A stretch of DNA of 64,000 bases from Halogeometricum rufum (lineage in GTDB: Archaea > Halobacteriota > Halobacteria > Halobacteriales > Haloferacaceae): assembly GCF_900112175.1 (NCBI RefSeq), contig NZ_FOYT01000001.1, positions 434,001 to 498,000 of the forward strand, written 5' to 3'. This document shows positions 34,094 to 44,966 of the stretch, in pieces; position 1 is the first letter of the stretch; each line of letters begins with the position of its first letter. The position numbers and the translations under genes were made by a program. Under the pieces are notes generated by a model. It worked only from the letters and a program-made list of their open reading frames with translations. It ran no database searches and was not told the origin of the DNA.

Positions 34094-36278
34094 GCAAATG
34101 AGTAAGGTCTCGGTGACCGGGTCCAAGCGCGTGATGGACCCGGTGGTCGAGACGGTCCACGACCTGAACCTGCTTCACGTGACGGAGTACGACAACTCGT
34201 GGGAGGGGTTCTCCCCCGGCGACCCGGTCGAAGGGGCCGAGAGCGCCTCCGACAAGCTCGTCACCGTCCGTTCGCTCGAGAGCATCCTCGACGTCGACGA
34301 GGAAGACGCGGGTCCGACCCGAATCGTCACCGACGACGCGCTCGAAGCCGAACTGGAGGAGATTCGGACGGAGGTCAACGAACTCGACGACGAACGGCAA
34401 CGGCTCCGCCAGCAGCTCCGTGACCTCGAAGAGCGCATCGGCACGATGGAGCCGTTCGAGGACCTCGGCATCGACCTCGACCTCCTGTCGGGGTACGACA
34501 CGATCGACGTCGCCGTCGGCTACGGCAAGCGCGACGTCGTCGAACGCGCCGTCGTCGACGCCGACGACCTCGTCGACTACGAGATATACTCGGGCGACCA
34601 GACGATGGCCGTGTTCGCGCGGCCGACCGACGACGCCGACGACTCCGCACTCACCGACGCGCTCGTCAGCGCGGACTTCACCTCGCTGGAGGTGCCCGAC
34701 GCCGAGGGCAGCCCGGAAGAGTACGTCCGCGAACTCGAACACGAGAAACAGCAGGTCCGCTCGGAACTGGAGTCCGTCGAGGACAAACTGGAGAACACGA
34801 AGCTCGACGCGGCGGGCTTCCTGCTCGCGGCCGAGGAGAAACTGTCCATCGACGTGCAGAAGACCGAAGCGCCGCTCTCCTTCGCCACGACGGAGAACGC
34901 GTTCATCGCCGAGGGGTGGATTCCCTCGGCGCGCTTCACCGAGTTCAAGAGCGCGCTCAAAGAGGACATCGGCGAGCACGTTCAGGTCGAAGAACTCGAA
35001 CGCGCGACGTTCTCGAAGGACGGCACCGACCACGTCCGCGAGCAACCCGCCGGCGGCAACGGCGGCACGCCCGCCGCGGCGGACGGCGGCGAGGCGCGTG
35101 CCGACGGCGGAGCGGTCGTGATGGACGACGACGACCCGCCGACGATTCAGGACAACCCCGGCGCGGTCAAGCCGTTCGAGGTTCTCGTGCAGGCGGTCAG
35201 CCGACCGAGCTACTACGAGTTCGACCCGACGGTCATCCTGTTCCTCACGTTCCCGGCGTTCTTCGGGTTCATGATCGGTGACCTCGGCTACGGGCTCATC
35301 TACACCGCCATCGGCTACTTCCTCTACACGAGCTTCGACGACCGCCCGGCGTTCAAGAGCATGGGCGGCATCACCATCGCGGCCGGCCTGTTCACGACGC
35401 TGTTCGGCATCCTGTACGGCGAAATCTTCGGGCTGCACCTCATCGCCTCGTACTTCTGGGAGGGCGTCGTCGGCCTCTCGCACGCCCCCATCGAGAAGGG
35501 CCTGTCGCCGGCCACCTCCGAGTGGGCGCTGGGATGGCTCGTCGTGAGCGTCGTCCTCGGCATCATCCACCTGAATATCGGGTGGATATTCGACTTCTTC
35601 GAGAACCTCGAACTCCACGACGCCAAGCACGCCGTCTACGAGAGCGGTTCGTGGCTGCTGATGCTGAACGGCCTATGGGTCTGGATCTTCTCGGACGTCA
35701 TCTCCGGGACCGCTCCCGAGTTCCTCTACACGACGTTTTCGGCGGAGGGCGTCCTGCCACTTGGGTTCGCGGGCTTCTCGGCCACCGTCGGCTGGGTCGG
35801 CTTCGGCGTGTTCGTCCTCGGCGTGGTTCTGCTCGCCATCGGCGAACCCATCGAAGTCGTCGAGTTCCTCAACGTCCTCGTGAACGTCCTGTCGTACACG
35901 CGTATCGCCGCGGTGCTGCTGGCGAAGGCGGGGATGGCCTTCACGGTCAACCTGCTGTTCTTCGGTGTGTACGTCGACTCCAAGGGCGGCTGGCACTTCG
36001 GTCTCGGCGGCATGCCGCAGGTCGGGGAGATGTACCACGGCTACGAAGTCGTCGACGTGCTGTTCGGCGGCCTCGTCCACGGCGGCGCGGCGACGGTCCT
36101 CGTCGGACTGCTCGTCCTCGTCATCGGTCACCTCCTCGTGCTCGCACTCGGCGTGACTAGCGCCGGCCTGCAGGCCGTGCGTCTCGAGTACGTCGAGTTC
36201 TTCAACAAGTTCTACGAGGGCGGCGGCCGCGACTACGAACCGTTCGGCTACGACCGGAAGTTCACCACCGAGGACTGA
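34080..36278 (+). CDS. atpI: A-type ATP synthase subunit I (a-subunit)
   Basis: 732 residues. The N-terminal ~385 residues are cytosolic with long coiled coils (residues ~90-130 and 220-250) and a Gly/Asp-rich linker near 320-350. The C-terminal half has about seven membrane helices containing the conserved proton-channel region (FLNVLVNVLSYTRIAAVLLA, with the essential Arg). It forms the stator half-channels against the K ring. Confidence 0.95.
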   Translation: MLRPEQMSKVSVTGSKRVMDPVVETVHDLNLLHVTEYDNSWEGFSPGDPVEGAESASDKLVTVRSLESILDVDEEDAGPTRIVTDDALEAELEEIRTEVNELDDERQRLRQQLRDLEERIGTMEPFEDLGIDLDLLSGYDTIDVAVGYGKRDVVERAVVDADDLVDYEIYSGDQTMAVFARPTDDADDSALTDALVSADFTSLEVPDAEGSPEEYVRELEHEKQQVRSELESVEDKLENTKLDAAGFLLAAEEKLSIDVQKTEAPLSFATTENAFIAEGWIPSARFTEFKSALKEDIGEHVQVEELERATFSKDGTDHVREQPAGGNGGTPAAADGGEARADGGAVVMDDDDPPTIQDNPGAVKPFEVLVQAVSRPSYYEFDPTVILFLTFPAFFGFMIGDLGYGLIYTAIGYFLYTSFDDRPAFKSMGGITIAAGLFTTLFGILYGEIFGLHLIASYFWEGVVGLSHAPIEKGLSPATSEWALGWLVVSVVLGIIHLNIGWIFDFFENLELHDAKHAVYESGSWLLMLNGLWVWIFSDVISGTAPEFLYTTFSAEGVLPLGFAGFSATVGWVGFGVFVLGVVLLAIGEPIEVVEFLNVLVNVLSYTRIAAVLLAKAGMAFTVNLLFFGVYVDSKGGWHFGLGGMPQVGEMYHGYEVVDVLFGGLVHGGAATVLVGLLVLVIGHLLVLALGVTSAGLQAVRLEYVEFFNKFYEGGGRDYEPFGYDRKFTTED

Positions 36279-36608
36279 ACGACCGGCCGCGGCCGCGGTT
36301 TCCGGCCCCGTTCGATGTCTCTGTCGCGCGCGCTTTCTCACACGACCGGTCTCCGCTCACGCACCACCTCGACATGGTGCGACCCGTAACGCGCCGGACG
36401 AAATGAGGCCGCGATGTTCGCCGCAACTCGGTTTCTTTTTATTCGTCCGGTGAGAAATCGTGAGGCGCAGGATTTTTGCCACAATCTCGGGGATAGGACC
36501 CCCCTTCTCGGCGTTTTTCCGAATCGGTTTGGGAAGCTTTATGAGATGCCCCCGGCCACATAGGCTTGTTCGGAGACGAATCCGGTACTAAGAGGACGTA
36601 AACACAAC
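36279..36608. promoter_or_regulatory. 330-bp atpI-atpK gap with hairpin and promoter-like elements
   Basis: No gene is seen. A 7-bp hairpin (CGCACCA at 36360-36366, TGGTGCG at 36375-36381) could end or attenuate transcription. TTTTTATT (36434-36441) and AGCTTTATGAG (around 36536) are TATA-like. The second lies about 70 bp before atpK, so atpK and later genes may have their own transcript with a leader. Confidence 0.5.
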
Positions 36609-36848
36609 ATGCTCGAAAACATCCTACTACAGTCCCAGTCGTCTGGCCCGGCAATCACCGCACCTGCGGCCGCCGCTCTCGCGGTCGGCCTCGCCGCCTT
36701 CGGCGCGGGGTACGCAGAGCGCGGTATCGGTGCTGCCGCGATGGGGGCCATCGCCGAGGACGAAAGCCTCTTCGTCAACGGTCTCATCCTGACCGTCCTG
36801 CCGGAGACTCTCGTCATCCTCGCGCTGGTCGTCGTGTTCATCGTCTAA
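36609..36848 (+). CDS. atpK: A-type ATP synthase subunit K (rotor ring)
   Basis: 79 residues: a short N-terminus, then two membrane helices joined by a polar loop containing AGYAERGIGAAAMG. Glu66 in helix 2 (LTVLPETLVILAL) is the ion-carrying carboxylate. It is a single-hairpin proteolipid, not a duplicated one. The Na+ ligand set is not evident, consistent with proton use. Confidence 0.95.
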   Translation: MLENILLQSQSSGPAITAPAAAALAVGLAAFGAGYAERGIGAAAMGAIAEDESLFVNGLILTVLPETLVILALVVVFIV

Positions 36849-36870
36849 AGCACCCTCTCCCTTTCAATCA

Positions 36871-37452
36871 ATGAGTTTGGATAACGTCGTCGAAGACATC
36901 CGAGACGAAGCCCGCGCGCGTGCGGAGGAAATTCGAGAGGGCGGAGAGCAGCGCGCTCAGGAGATCATCGAGGAGGCGGAGTCCGACGCGGAGGACCTCC
37001 TCGAATCGCGCACGACCGACGTCGAACGTCAGGTCGAACAGGAGCGCGAACAGGCACTCTCCAGCGCAAAGCTCGAGGCGAAGCAGAAACGCCTCGAGGC
37101 CCGTCGCGACGTCCTCCAGGACGTGCGCGAACAGGTCGAGGAGGAACTCGCCTCCCTCTCCGGTGACCGACGCGAAACGCTCACCCGCTCGCTGCTCGAA
37201 GACGCGGCCGACGAGTTCGACGCCGACGCCGACGTCGTCGTCCACGGCCGCGCGGCAGACAAAGCGCTCATCGAGGACATCCTCGAGGAGTACGACGGCT
37301 ACGAGTACGGAGACAGTTACGACTGCCTCGGCGGCGTCGTCGTCGAGAGCCAGCAGTCCCGCGTTCGGGTGAACAACACGTTCGACTCCGTCCTTGAGAG
37401 CGTCTGGGAGGACAATCTCAAGGAAGTGAGTTCCCGACTGTTCGACCAATGA
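36871..37452 (+). CDS. atpE: A-type ATP synthase subunit E (peripheral stalk)
   Basis: 193 residues. Residues 1-100 are a continuous charged helix (DNVVEDIRDEARARAEEIRE), the coiled-coil partner of subunit H; the C-terminal ~90 residues are the globular head (DADADVVVHGRAADK; CLGGVVVESQQSRVRVNNTF). The stop overlaps the atpC start. Confidence 0.95.
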   Translation: MSLDNVVEDIRDEARARAEEIREGGEQRAQEIIEEAESDAEDLLESRTTDVERQVEQEREQALSSAKLEAKQKRLEARRDVLQDVREQVEEELASLSGDRRETLTRSLLEDAADEFDADADVVVHGRAADKALIEDILEEYDGYEYGDSYDCLGGVVVESQQSRVRVNNTFDSVLESVWEDNLKEVSSRLFDQ

Positions 37453-38495
37453 GTGCTGAATCCGGCTCCAACCCCGAGTACGTGACCGCTCGCGTCAAAG
37501 CGCGTCGAAGCAAGCTGTTCAGCGACGACGACTACCGAAAGCTGGTGCGGATGGGGCCGGCCGAAATCGCCCGCTTCATGGAGGAGTCGGAGTACGAAGA
37601 GGAGATAAACGCGCTCGGCTCGCGGTACTCGGGCGTCGACCTCATCGAGTACTCCCTGAACCGAAACCTCGCGAAGCAGTTCAACGACATCCTCAGGTGG
37701 GCGGACGGTCGGCTGTACGACCTCATCGCCCGCTACCTGCGGAAGTTCGACGCGTGGAACGCGAAGACCGTCATCCGCGGCATCTACTCGGAGGCCGACC
37801 GCGAGGACGTCGACTCCGACCTCATCCGCGCGGGCGAGTTCGGCGACCGCTTCCTCGACCGGCTGCTCGACGCGACGAGCGTCGAGGAAGTCGTCGACAG
37901 GCTCGACGGCACGATGTTCGACGCGGGGCTCGAACAGGCGTACGAGGACTACGAGGAGACGGACGTGCTCGTTCCGCTCGAGAACGCCATCGACCGCGCC
38001 TACTACGAGAACCTGCTCGAAGGGCTCGTGGTCGACGAGGCGACCGAGCAGTACCGCGAGTACCTCGAAGCGGAGATCGACTTCCGGAACGCCCGGAACG
38101 CGCTCCGCCTCGCGCGCAGCGGCGCGGACATCGACCCCGCCGACTACTTCATCGAGGGCGGGTCGCTGTTCAACGCCTCGGAACTGGTGGCGCTCGCACA
38201 GAACACCGACGAACTCGTCACGAAGATTCGCGACTCGAAGTACGGCAACGAACTCTCGGCGGCGCTCGACGAACTCGAAGCGGTGAACAGCCTCATCGGG
38301 TTCGAGCGCGCGCTCGAAGCGGCGTTGCTGGAGTACGCGGACAGCCTCGGATACGTGTTCCCGCTGTCGGTGAGTCCGGTCATCTCGTACATCCTCGCAA
38401 AGGAGCAAGAGGTGGACAACATCCGGGCCATCGCCCGCGGCCGCGAAGCGGGGCTGACGGAAGACGAGATAGAGGAGGAGTTGGTCATCCAATGA
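37449..38495 (+). CDS. atpC: A-type ATP synthase subunit C (central stalk socket)
   Basis: 348 residues, wholly helical, in three V-type C/d-like repeats (for example YVTARVKARRSKLFSDDDYR at the start and NIRAIARGREAGL near the end). It connects the K ring to the D-F shaft. It overlaps atpE and atpF by 4 bp each. Confidence 0.95.
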   Translation: MSAESGSNPEYVTARVKARRSKLFSDDDYRKLVRMGPAEIARFMEESEYEEEINALGSRYSGVDLIEYSLNRNLAKQFNDILRWADGRLYDLIARYLRKFDAWNAKTVIRGIYSEADREDVDSDLIRAGEFGDRFLDRLLDATSVEEVVDRLDGTMFDAGLEQAYEDYEETDVLVPLENAIDRAYYENLLEGLVVDEATEQYREYLEAEIDFRNARNALRLARSGADIDPADYFIEGGSLFNASELVALAQNTDELVTKIRDSKYGNELSAALDELEAVNSLIGFERALEAALLEYADSLGYVFPLSVSPVISYILAKEQEVDNIRAIARGREAGLTEDEIEEELVIQ

Positions 38496-38821
38496 GTCAG
38501 GAGATCGCCGTCATCGGCAGTCCGGACTTCACGACCGGCTTCCGCCTCGCGGGGGTTCGGAAGTTCGAGAACGTGCCCGACGAATCGAAGGACGAACAGC
38601 TCGACGAGGCCGTCACCCGGACGCTGGAGGACGAGGGCGTCGGCATCATCGTGATGCACGACGGTGACCTCGACCACCTCTCCCGGCAGGTCCGCGAGTC
38701 CGTCGAGACCAGCATCGAACCGACGCTGGTCACTCTCGGCGGCGGCGCGGGCGCTGGCGGCCTCAGAGACCAGATCAAACGTGCCATCGGTATCGACCTG
38801 ATGGATGAGGACGAAGACTAA
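38492..38821 (+). CDS. atpF: A-type ATP synthase subunit F
   Basis: 109 residues with the F-subunit fold: [20 protein letters not shown] at the N-terminus, [11 protein letters not shown] in the middle and a C-terminal helix IKRAIGIDL. It binds the D shaft. The next gene starts one base after this stop. Confidence 0.93.
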   Translation: MSQEIAVIGSPDFTTGFRLAGVRKFENVPDESKDEQLDEAVTRTLEDEGVGIIVMHDGDLDHLSRQVRESVETSIEPTLVTLGGGAGAGGLRDQIKRAIGIDLMDEDED

Positions 38822-38822
38822 C

Positions 38823-40580
38823 ATGAGTCAGACACAAGAGTCCGTCCGCGAGGACGGCATTATCGCAAGCGTGAGTGGTCCCGTCGTGACCGCCCGTGAC
38901 CTCGACGCCCGGATGAACGACGTCGTCTACGTCGGCGACGAAGGGCTGATGGGCGAAGTCATCGAGATAGAGGGCGACATCACGACGATTCAGGTGTACG
39001 AGGAGACGTCCGGCGTCGGTCCCGGCGAACCCGTCGAGAACACGGGCGACCCGCTGACCGTCGACCTCGGTCCCGGTCTGCTGGACACCATCTACGACGG
39101 CGTCCAGCGTCCGCTGGACGTCCTCGAAGAGAAGATGGGCAGTCCATACCTCGACCGCGGTGTCGACGCACCGGGTATCGAACTCGACAAGGAGTGGGGC
39201 TTCGAGCCCGAAGTCTCCGAGGGCGACGTCGTCGAACCCGGCGACGTCGTCGGCGTCGTCGAGGAGACGGTCACCATCGACCACAAGGTCATGGTGCCGC
39301 CGGACTTCGAGGGCGGCGAGGTGTCCGAGGCCCACTCGGGCGACTTCACCGTCACCGATACCGTCGTGACGCTCGACAACGGCGAGGAGATTCAGATGCG
39401 TCAGGAGTGGCCGGTCCGCGAGGCCCGTCCTTCCGAGACGAAGAAGACGCCCCGGACGCCGCTGGTGTCCGGTCAGCGCATCCTCGACGGCCTGTTCCCC
39501 ATCGCGAAAGGCGGGACGGCCGCCATCCCCGGTCCGTTCGGGTCGGGCAAGACCGTCACGCAGCACCAACTCGCCAAGTACGCCGACGCGGACATCATCG
39601 TCTACGTCGGCTGTGGCGAACGCGGCAACGAGATGACGGAGGTCATCGACGACTTCCCGGAACTCGAAGACCCCTCGACGGGCAACCCGCTCATGGCCCG
39701 GACGTCGCTCATCGCGAACACGTCCAACATGCCCGTGGCGGCCCGCGAGTCCTGCGTGTACACGGGTATCACCATCGCGGAGTTCTACCGCGACATGGGG
39801 TACGACGTGGCGCTGATGGCCGACTCCACCTCCCGGTGGGCCGAGGCCATGCGCGAAATCTCCTCGCGACTGGAGGAGATGCCCGGTGAGGAGGGCTATC
39901 CGGCCTACCTCGCCGCGCGCCTCTCGCAGTTCTACGAGCGCGCCGGGTACTTCGAGAACATCAACGGCACGGAGGGGTCCGTCTCCGCCATCGGGGCCGT
40001 CTCCCCGCCGGGCGGCGACTTCTCCGAGCCGGTGACGCAGAACACCCTGCGCATCGTGAAGACGTTCTGGGCGCTGGACGCCGACCTCGCCGAACGTCGG
40101 CACTTCCCCTCGATCAACTGGAACGAGTCGTACTCGCTGTACACCGACCAGCTCGACCCGTGGTTCCAGGAGAACGTCGCCGACGACTGGCCCGAGGAGC
40201 GCCAGTGGGCCGTCGACGTGCTCGACGAGGAGTCCGAACTGCAGGAGATCGTTCAGCTCGTCGGGAAGGACGCCCTGCCGGAGGACCAGCAGTTGACGCT
40301 CGACGTGGCGAAGTACCTCCGCGAGGCGTACCTGCAGCAGAACGCGTTCCACCCGGTGGACACCTACTGTCCGCCGCAGAAGACGTACCTCATGCTCACG
40401 ACCATCCACACCTACAACGACGAGGCGTTCAAGGCGCTGCAAGCCGGTGTGCCGGTCGAGGAGATCATCGACGTGGAGGCGCTCCCGCGCATCAACCGCA
40501 TCGGTGTCCAAGAGGACTACGAGGAGTACGTCGCGGAACTCAAAGACGAAATAACCGAACAGCTCCGGGAGCTGTACTAA
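38823..40580 (+). CDS. atpA: A-type ATP synthase catalytic subunit A
   Basis: 585 residues. The P-loop GPFGSGKT is at 237-244, the catalytic Glu lies in [11 protein letters not shown], and the A-specific non-homologous insert occupies residues ~115-185 ([19 protein letters not shown]). The length shows no intein in the P-loop, a common intein site in this gene. The start is MSQTQESV; the frame extends six codons upstream into atpF. Confidence 0.97.
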   Translation: MSQTQESVREDGIIASVSGPVVTARDLDARMNDVVYVGDEGLMGEVIEIEGDITTIQVYEETSGVGPGEPVENTGDPLTVDLGPGLLDTIYDGVQRPLDVLEEKMGSPYLDRGVDAPGIELDKEWGFEPEVSEGDVVEPGDVVGVVEETVTIDHKVMVPPDFEGGEVSEAHSGDFTVTDTVVTLDNGEEIQMRQEWPVREARPSETKKTPRTPLVSGQRILDGLFPIAKGGTAAIPGPFGSGKTVTQHQLAKYADADIIVYVGCGERGNEMTEVIDDFPELEDPSTGNPLMARTSLIANTSNMPVAARESCVYTGITIAEFYRDMGYDVALMADSTSRWAEAMREISSRLEEMPGEEGYPAYLAARLSQFYERAGYFENINGTEGSVSAIGAVSPPGGDFSEPVTQNTLRIVKTFWALDADLAERRHFPSINWNESYSLYTDQLDPWFQENVADDWPEERQWAVDVLDEESELQEIVQLVGKDALPEDQQLTLDVAKYLREAYLQQNAFHPVDTYCPPQKTYLMLTTIHTYNDEAFKALQAGVPVEEIIDVEALPRINRIGVQEDYEEYVAELKDEITEQLRELY

Positions 40581-40581
40581 G

Positions 40582-41997
40582 ATGAAAGAGTATCAGACCA
40601 TCTCCGAGATCAGCGGTCCGCTGGTGTTCGCCGAAGTCGACGAGCCGATCGGTTACGACGAGATCGTCGAAATCGAGACGCCGGAGGGCGAGATCAAGCG
40701 GGGTCAGATTCTCGAATCCTCGGAGGGCGTCGTCGCCATCCAGGTGTTCGAGGGGACGACCGGTATCGACAAGAACGCGTCCGTCCGCTTCCTGGGCGAG
40801 ACGATGAAGATGCCCGTCACCGAGGACCTCCTCGGACGGGTCCTCGACGGTTCGGGCCAGCCCATCGACGGCGGTCCCGAAATCGTCCCCGACGAGCGAC
40901 ACGACATCGTCGGCGCGGCCATCAACCCCTACTCCCGCGAGTATCCCGAGGAGTTCATCCAGACGGGCGTCTCCGCCGTGGACGGCATGAACACGCTCGT
41001 CCGCGGGCAGAAGCTGCCCATCTTCTCGGGGTCGGGGCTGCCGCACAACGACCTCGCGCTCCAGATCGCCCGTCAGGCGACGGTGCCCGAGGAGGCGGCC
41101 GAGGAGGGCGAGGACGCCTCGGAGTTCGCCGTCATCTTCGGCGCGATGGGGATCACGGCCGAGGAGGCCAACGAGTTCATGGACGACTTCGAGCGAACCG
41201 GTGCGCTGGAGCGCTCCGTGGTCTTCATGAACCTCGCGGACGACCCCGCCGTCGAGCGGACGGTCACGCCGCGGATGGCGCTCACGACGGCCGAGTACCT
41301 CGCGTTCGAGAAGGACTACCACGTGCTCGTCATCCTGACGGACATGACCAACTACTGCGAGGCGCTGCGCGAAATCGGCGCCGCGCGTGAGGAGGTCCCG
41401 GGTCGCCGTGGCTACCCCGGATACATGTACACCGACCTGGCGCAACTGTACGAGCGCGCCGGTCGAATCGAGGGTCGTGAGGGGTCCGTCACGCAGATTC
41501 CCATCCTCACGATGCCCGGCGACGACGACACCCACCCCATCCCGGACCTGACCGGGTACATCACCGAGGGGCAGATATACGTCGACCGCGACCTCAACAG
41601 TCAGGGCGTCCAGCCCCCGGTCAACGTGCTGCCAAGCCTCTCGCGCCTGATGGACGACGGTATCGGCGAGGGCCTGACCCGCGCCGACCACGCCGACGTC
41701 TCCGACCAGATGTACGCCGCGTACGCCGAGGGTGAGGACCTCCGCGACCTGGTGAACATCGTCGGTCGCGAGGCCCTGTCGGAACGCGACAACAAGTACC
41801 TCGACTTCGCCGACCGCTTCGAGGACGAGTTCGTCGATCAGGGCTTCAACACGAACCGCTCCATCGACGACACGCTCGAAATCGGCTGGGACCTCCTGTC
41901 GATGCTACCGAAAGAGGAACTCAACCGCGTGGACGAGGACCTCATCGAGGAGCACTACCGCGACGGCGAGTCCGCCGAAGAAGTCACCGCCGACTGA
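40582..41997 (+). CDS. atpB: A-type ATP synthase regulatory subunit B
   Basis: 471 residues of the non-catalytic B type. At the P-loop position it has [18 protein letters not shown] instead of GxxxxGKT. The N-terminal barrel ([19 protein letters not shown]) and the SDMTNY-like [14 protein letters not shown] are typical. It starts immediately after atpA. A stem GAGACGG/CCGTCTC just past the stop may end transcription here. Confidence 0.97.
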   Translation: MKEYQTISEISGPLVFAEVDEPIGYDEIVEIETPEGEIKRGQILESSEGVVAIQVFEGTTGIDKNASVRFLGETMKMPVTEDLLGRVLDGSGQPIDGGPEIVPDERHDIVGAAINPYSREYPEEFIQTGVSAVDGMNTLVRGQKLPIFSGSGLPHNDLALQIARQATVPEEAAEEGEDASEFAVIFGAMGITAEEANEFMDDFERTGALERSVVFMNLADDPAVERTVTPRMALTTAEYLAFEKDYHVLVILTDMTNYCEALREIGAAREEVPGRRGYPGYMYTDLAQLYERAGRIEGREGSVTQIPILTMPGDDDTHPIPDLTGYITEGQIYVDRDLNSQGVQPPVNVLPSLSRLMDDGIGEGLTRADHADVSDQMYAAYAEGEDLRDLVNIVGREALSERDNKYLDFADRFEDEFVDQGFNTNRSIDDTLEIGWDLLSMLPKEELNRVDEDLIEEHYRDGESAEEVTAD

Positions 41998-42030
41998 GAC
42001 GGACGGCCGTCGTGCGACCGTCTCCCTTCT
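41996..42030 (+). terminator. Possible terminator after atpB
   Basis: GAGACGG (41996-42002) and CCGTCTC (42018-42024) form a 7-bp stem with a 15-base loop, followed by the pyrimidine run CCTTCT. It lies between atpB and bat, where the energy operon and the phototrophy cassette meet. Confidence 0.4.
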
Positions 42031-42099
42031 TCCGTTATTCGACCGCGAGCGGCGTCGCTGCGCGCAACCGATAACCGTTCTGCGGCCGTGCAGGCTGGT

Positions 42100-44079
42100 A
42101 TGTCAGACGAACGCAGTCCGCGCCTCCTCGTCGCCGTGCACGAGGACGACCTGTTCGACCGAGTCGAACGGCGGCTTCGGTCGACGCTCGACGCCGACAT
42201 CGCCCGGTGGAACGCCGGCGTCGACGCGACCGTCGTCGACTCGTTCGACTGCGTGGTGGTCGCCGACGACCTGCCCGACGCCGACCCCGGGGCCGTCGTC
42301 GCCGCCGCCGGCGACGTTCCCGTCGTCGCACTCCTCAGGCCCGACGGCGACCACTCCGCCGAGTCCGTTCTCGCGGCGGGCGCCGCCGACGTCGTCCTCG
42401 TCACCGAGACGAACCTGTTCGAACGGTTGGGTCGTCGGGTGGCGAGCGTCCTCGCGTGGCGCGAGGACCGCGCCGCGGCGGAGCGACGGGTGACGGAGGA
42501 CCTCAAGGAACGGGCGATGGACGAGGCGCCCGTCGGCATCACCATCGCGGACGCCTCGCTCCCCGACGACCCCCTCGTGTACGTCAACGACGCCTTCGAG
42601 TCGCTGACCGGGTACGACGAGTCGGAGGCGCTGGGTCGCAACTGCCGGTACCTGCAGGGACCGGGGACGGACGCCGAACCGGTCGCCGAACTCCGCCGCG
42701 CGGTCGACGCCGAGGAGAGCGCGTCGGTCGAACTGCTGAACTACCGGCGCGACGGCGAGACGTTCTGGAACCGGGTCGACATCGCCCCCGTCTACGACGC
42801 CGACGGCGACCTGAGCCACTACGTCGGCTTTCAGACGGACGTCACCGACCGCGTCCGGGCCGAACGGGCCGCCGAACACTACGCCGCGGTGGCGGACCGC
42901 GAACGGACGCGCCTCCGGGGACTCGTCGACCAGGTGGAGAATCTCCTCGTCGACGTGACGGAGGTTCTCGTGCGCGCGGAGACGCGCGCGCAACTCGAAC
43001 GTGAGGTGTGCGAACGGGTCGCCGCCTCGCCCTCGTACGCCTGCGCGTGGGTCGGCGACTGCGACCTCTCGCCGGACGCCGTGGTGCCGAAGGAGTGGGC
43101 TGGCGAGGCCGCCGCCGCCGTCGTCGGACTCCGCGTGGACCGACAGGCGGTCGACGACCCCGTCGCTCGCGCGGTGGCGACCCGGTCCGTGCAGACGCTG
43201 TCGGACCCCGAGGGGCGGTTCCACGGCGACGTCGTCCTCCCGTTCGGCAGCGTCGTCGCCGTGCCGTTAGTGCACTCGGACACGCTGTACGGCGTCCTCA
43301 CGGTGTACCGCGAGGGCGAGGCCCCCGGGGAACCCGAACGGGTGGCGCTGGAGGCACTGGGAAGCGCCGTCGCCGCCGCCATCGACGCGTTCGAGAGTCG
43401 TCGGACGCTCGTCACGGACAGTCGCCTCGAACTTCGGATACAGGTCGCGGACGCGAGCGCCCCGCTGGCGCGCCTCGCGCAGGCGAACGAGTGTTCGCTG
43501 CGGTACCGGGGCTCCGTCGCCCGCGACGACGGGACGGTGCTGCTGTTCGTCTCGCCGACGCCGGCGGACGCCGAACTCGTCGCCGACGACGTTCCCGGCG
43601 TCCAGCGTGTCAGTCGCCTCGAACGCGGCGGCGGTGACGCCCTCGCTGAGGTCCACCTCGATTCGGGGTCGCTGCTGTCGCTGGTCGCCGAACGCGGCGC
43701 GCGCCTGACCGACCTCTCGGTCACCGAGGCCGGAACGGTCGAACTCGTCGTGACCGTCACCGACCGGTCGGCGGGGCGGACGCTCATCGACGAACTGTCG
43801 GCCGTCGCCGCCGGCGTCAGACTGGACGCGGTTCGGGAACGCGCGGGGCCGGCGGCGACGCCGCGGGAGTTCGTCTCGATGGTCGAGGACGAACTGACCG
43901 AGCGACAGCGGACGGCGCTCCAACTGGCACACCTCGGCGGGTTCTTCGAGTGGCCGCACGGCACCTCGGGCGACGAACTCGCGGCGTCGATGGACATCTC
44001 CCGGTCGACGTTCCACCAGCACCTCCGGGCGGCAGAACGGAAACTCGTCGCCGCATTTTACCGGGAAACACCCAACTAG
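42100..44079 (+). CDS. bat: Bat-like bacterio-opsin activator with LOV-type PAS domain
   Basis: 659 residues. Residues 5-120 look like a degenerate receiver domain. Residues ~140-255 are a PAS domain carrying the flavin-binding LOV signature [10 protein letters not shown] with photoactive Cys182, plus N214, N224 and Q245 at flavin-contact positions. A GAF-like domain (~270-430) follows. The C-terminal ~215 residues are a bacterio-opsin-activator domain ending in an HTH_10 helix-turn-helix ([20 protein letters not shown]). It should activate bop, directly downstream, and its own regulon. The start is MSDERSPR, four codons inside the longest frame. Confidence 0.9.
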   Translation: MSDERSPRLLVAVHEDDLFDRVERRLRSTLDADIARWNAGVDATVVDSFDCVVVADDLPDADPGAVVAAAGDVPVVALLRPDGDHSAESVLAAGAADVVLVTETNLFERLGRRVASVLAWREDRAAAERRVTEDLKERAMDEAPVGITIADASLPDDPLVYVNDAFESLTGYDESEALGRNCRYLQGPGTDAEPVAELRRAVDAEESASVELLNYRRDGETFWNRVDIAPVYDADGDLSHYVGFQTDVTDRVRAERAAEHYAAVADRERTRLRGLVDQVENLLVDVTEVLVRAETRAQLEREVCERVAASPSYACAWVGDCDLSPDAVVPKEWAGEAAAAVVGLRVDRQAVDDPVARAVATRSVQTLSDPEGRFHGDVVLPFGSVVAVPLVHSDTLYGVLTVYREGEAPGEPERVALEALGSAVAAAIDAFESRRTLVTDSRLELRIQVADASAPLARLAQANECSLRYRGSVARDDGTVLLFVSPTPADAELVADDVPGVQRVSRLERGGGDALAEVHLDSGSLLSLVAERGARLTDLSVTEAGTVELVVTVTDRSAGRTLIDELSAVAAGVRLDAVRERAGPAATPREFVSMVEDELTERQRTALQLAHLGGFFEWPHGTSGDELAASMDISRSTFHQHLRAAERKLVAAFYRETPN

Positions 44080-44083
44080 TTGG
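44070..44083 (+). promoter_or_regulatory. Bat upstream activating sequence of bop
   Basis: ACCCAACTAGTTGG matches the Halobacterium Bat-site consensus ACCcnactagTTnG at every fixed position and is part of the palindrome CCCAACTAGTTGGG. It overlaps the bat stop codon and lies about 44 bp before the bop ATG, with a weak TATA-like CTTACTG between. Confidence 0.75.
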
Positions 44084-44107
44084 GTACACTCGCCTTACTG
44101 TTCGATG

Positions 44108-44115
44108 CCCAACTA
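44108..44115 (+). promoter_or_regulatory. Second half-copy of the Bat site
   Basis: CCCAACTA recurs 37 bp after the first copy and directly before the bop start region, without the matching right arm (TAGGACG follows). It may be a second weak binding site or coincidence. Confidence 0.35.
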
Positions 44116-44126
44116 TAGGACGTAGT

Positions 44127-44861
44127 ATGGCAACACCAGGCAGCGAAGCGATATGGCTGTGGATAGGCACGGCGGGGATGTTCGCGGGGACGTTGTACTT
44201 CGTCGCCCGCGGGTGGGGCGTCACCGACCCGAAACAGCAGTTGTTCTATATCCTGAGTATCTTCATCACCACCATCGCGACCGTCTCGTACTTCATGATG
44301 GCGACGGGGTTCGGCCTGACGCAGGTCGAAGTGGGCGGCGTGATGCTGGACATCTACTGGGCGCGATACGCCGACTGGATGTTCACCACGCCGTTGCTGT
44401 TGCTCGACCTCGCCCTGTTGGCGGGGGCGAGCCGTAACACGATGTACACGCTCGTCGGCCTCGACGTGCTGATGATCGCGACCGGAGCCATCGCAGCATT
44501 CACCGCGTCGGCACCCATCCGCATCGTGTGGTGGGGCGTCAGCACCGCACTGCTGCTGTTCCTCCTCTACTTCCTCGTGAAGGCGCTGAACGACGCGGCC
44601 GACCAGCAGACCGAGTCGGTCCGCAGTCTGACCACGACGTTGCGCAACATGCTCATCGTGCTGTGGTTGGCCTACCCGGTCGTCTGGATACTGGGTACCG
44701 AGGGGACGCTCGGAATCCTCCCCCTGTACTACGAGACGGCCGCGTTCATGGTGCTGGACCTCGTGGCGAAGGTCGGATTCGGCTTCGTCCTCCTGCGGAG
44801 TCACAGCGTGCTCGACCAGGTCGGGCAGGCGACCCCCGCCGCCTCCCCGGCGGACGACTGA
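44127..44861 (+). CDS. bop: Bacteriorhodopsin-type light-driven proton pump
   Basis: 244 residues, seven helices. All key residues of Halobacterium BR are present: R80 (R82), D83 (D85, proton acceptor), T87 (T89), D94 (D96, donor), D113 (D115), E192 and E203 (release group), D211 (D212) and K215 (K216, retinal Schiff base). The DTD motif identifies an outward proton pump, not a chloride pump or sensor. Leu at the BR Leu93 position predicts green absorption. The N-terminus has little leader. Confidence 0.96.
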   Translation: MATPGSEAIWLWIGTAGMFAGTLYFVARGWGVTDPKQQLFYILSIFITTIATVSYFMMATGFGLTQVEVGGVMLDIYWARYADWMFTTPLLLLDLALLAGASRNTMYTLVGLDVLMIATGAIAAFTASAPIRIVWWGVSTALLLFLLYFLVKALNDAADQQTESVRSLTTTLRNMLIVLWLAYPVVWILGTEGTLGILPLYYETAAFMVLDLVAKVGFGFVLLRSHSVLDQVGQATPAASPADD

Positions 44862-44966
44862 GTCGTCCGCGCGGGCGAACATTCAATAGTTATCGAGATT
44901 CAGAACAGCTAGTGACTCCCTTCATCTGATGACACCACCGTACCCCGCTCACCCTCGGAGGCCCTC

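Noticed and set aside
36279-36608. A small RNA gene in the atpI-atpK gap
   Set aside because: One short hairpin and TATA-like runs are not enough to call a transcript of its own.
39531-39554. Possible intein at the atpA P-loop
   Set aside because: GPFGSGKT is continuous and the protein has the normal 585-residue length.
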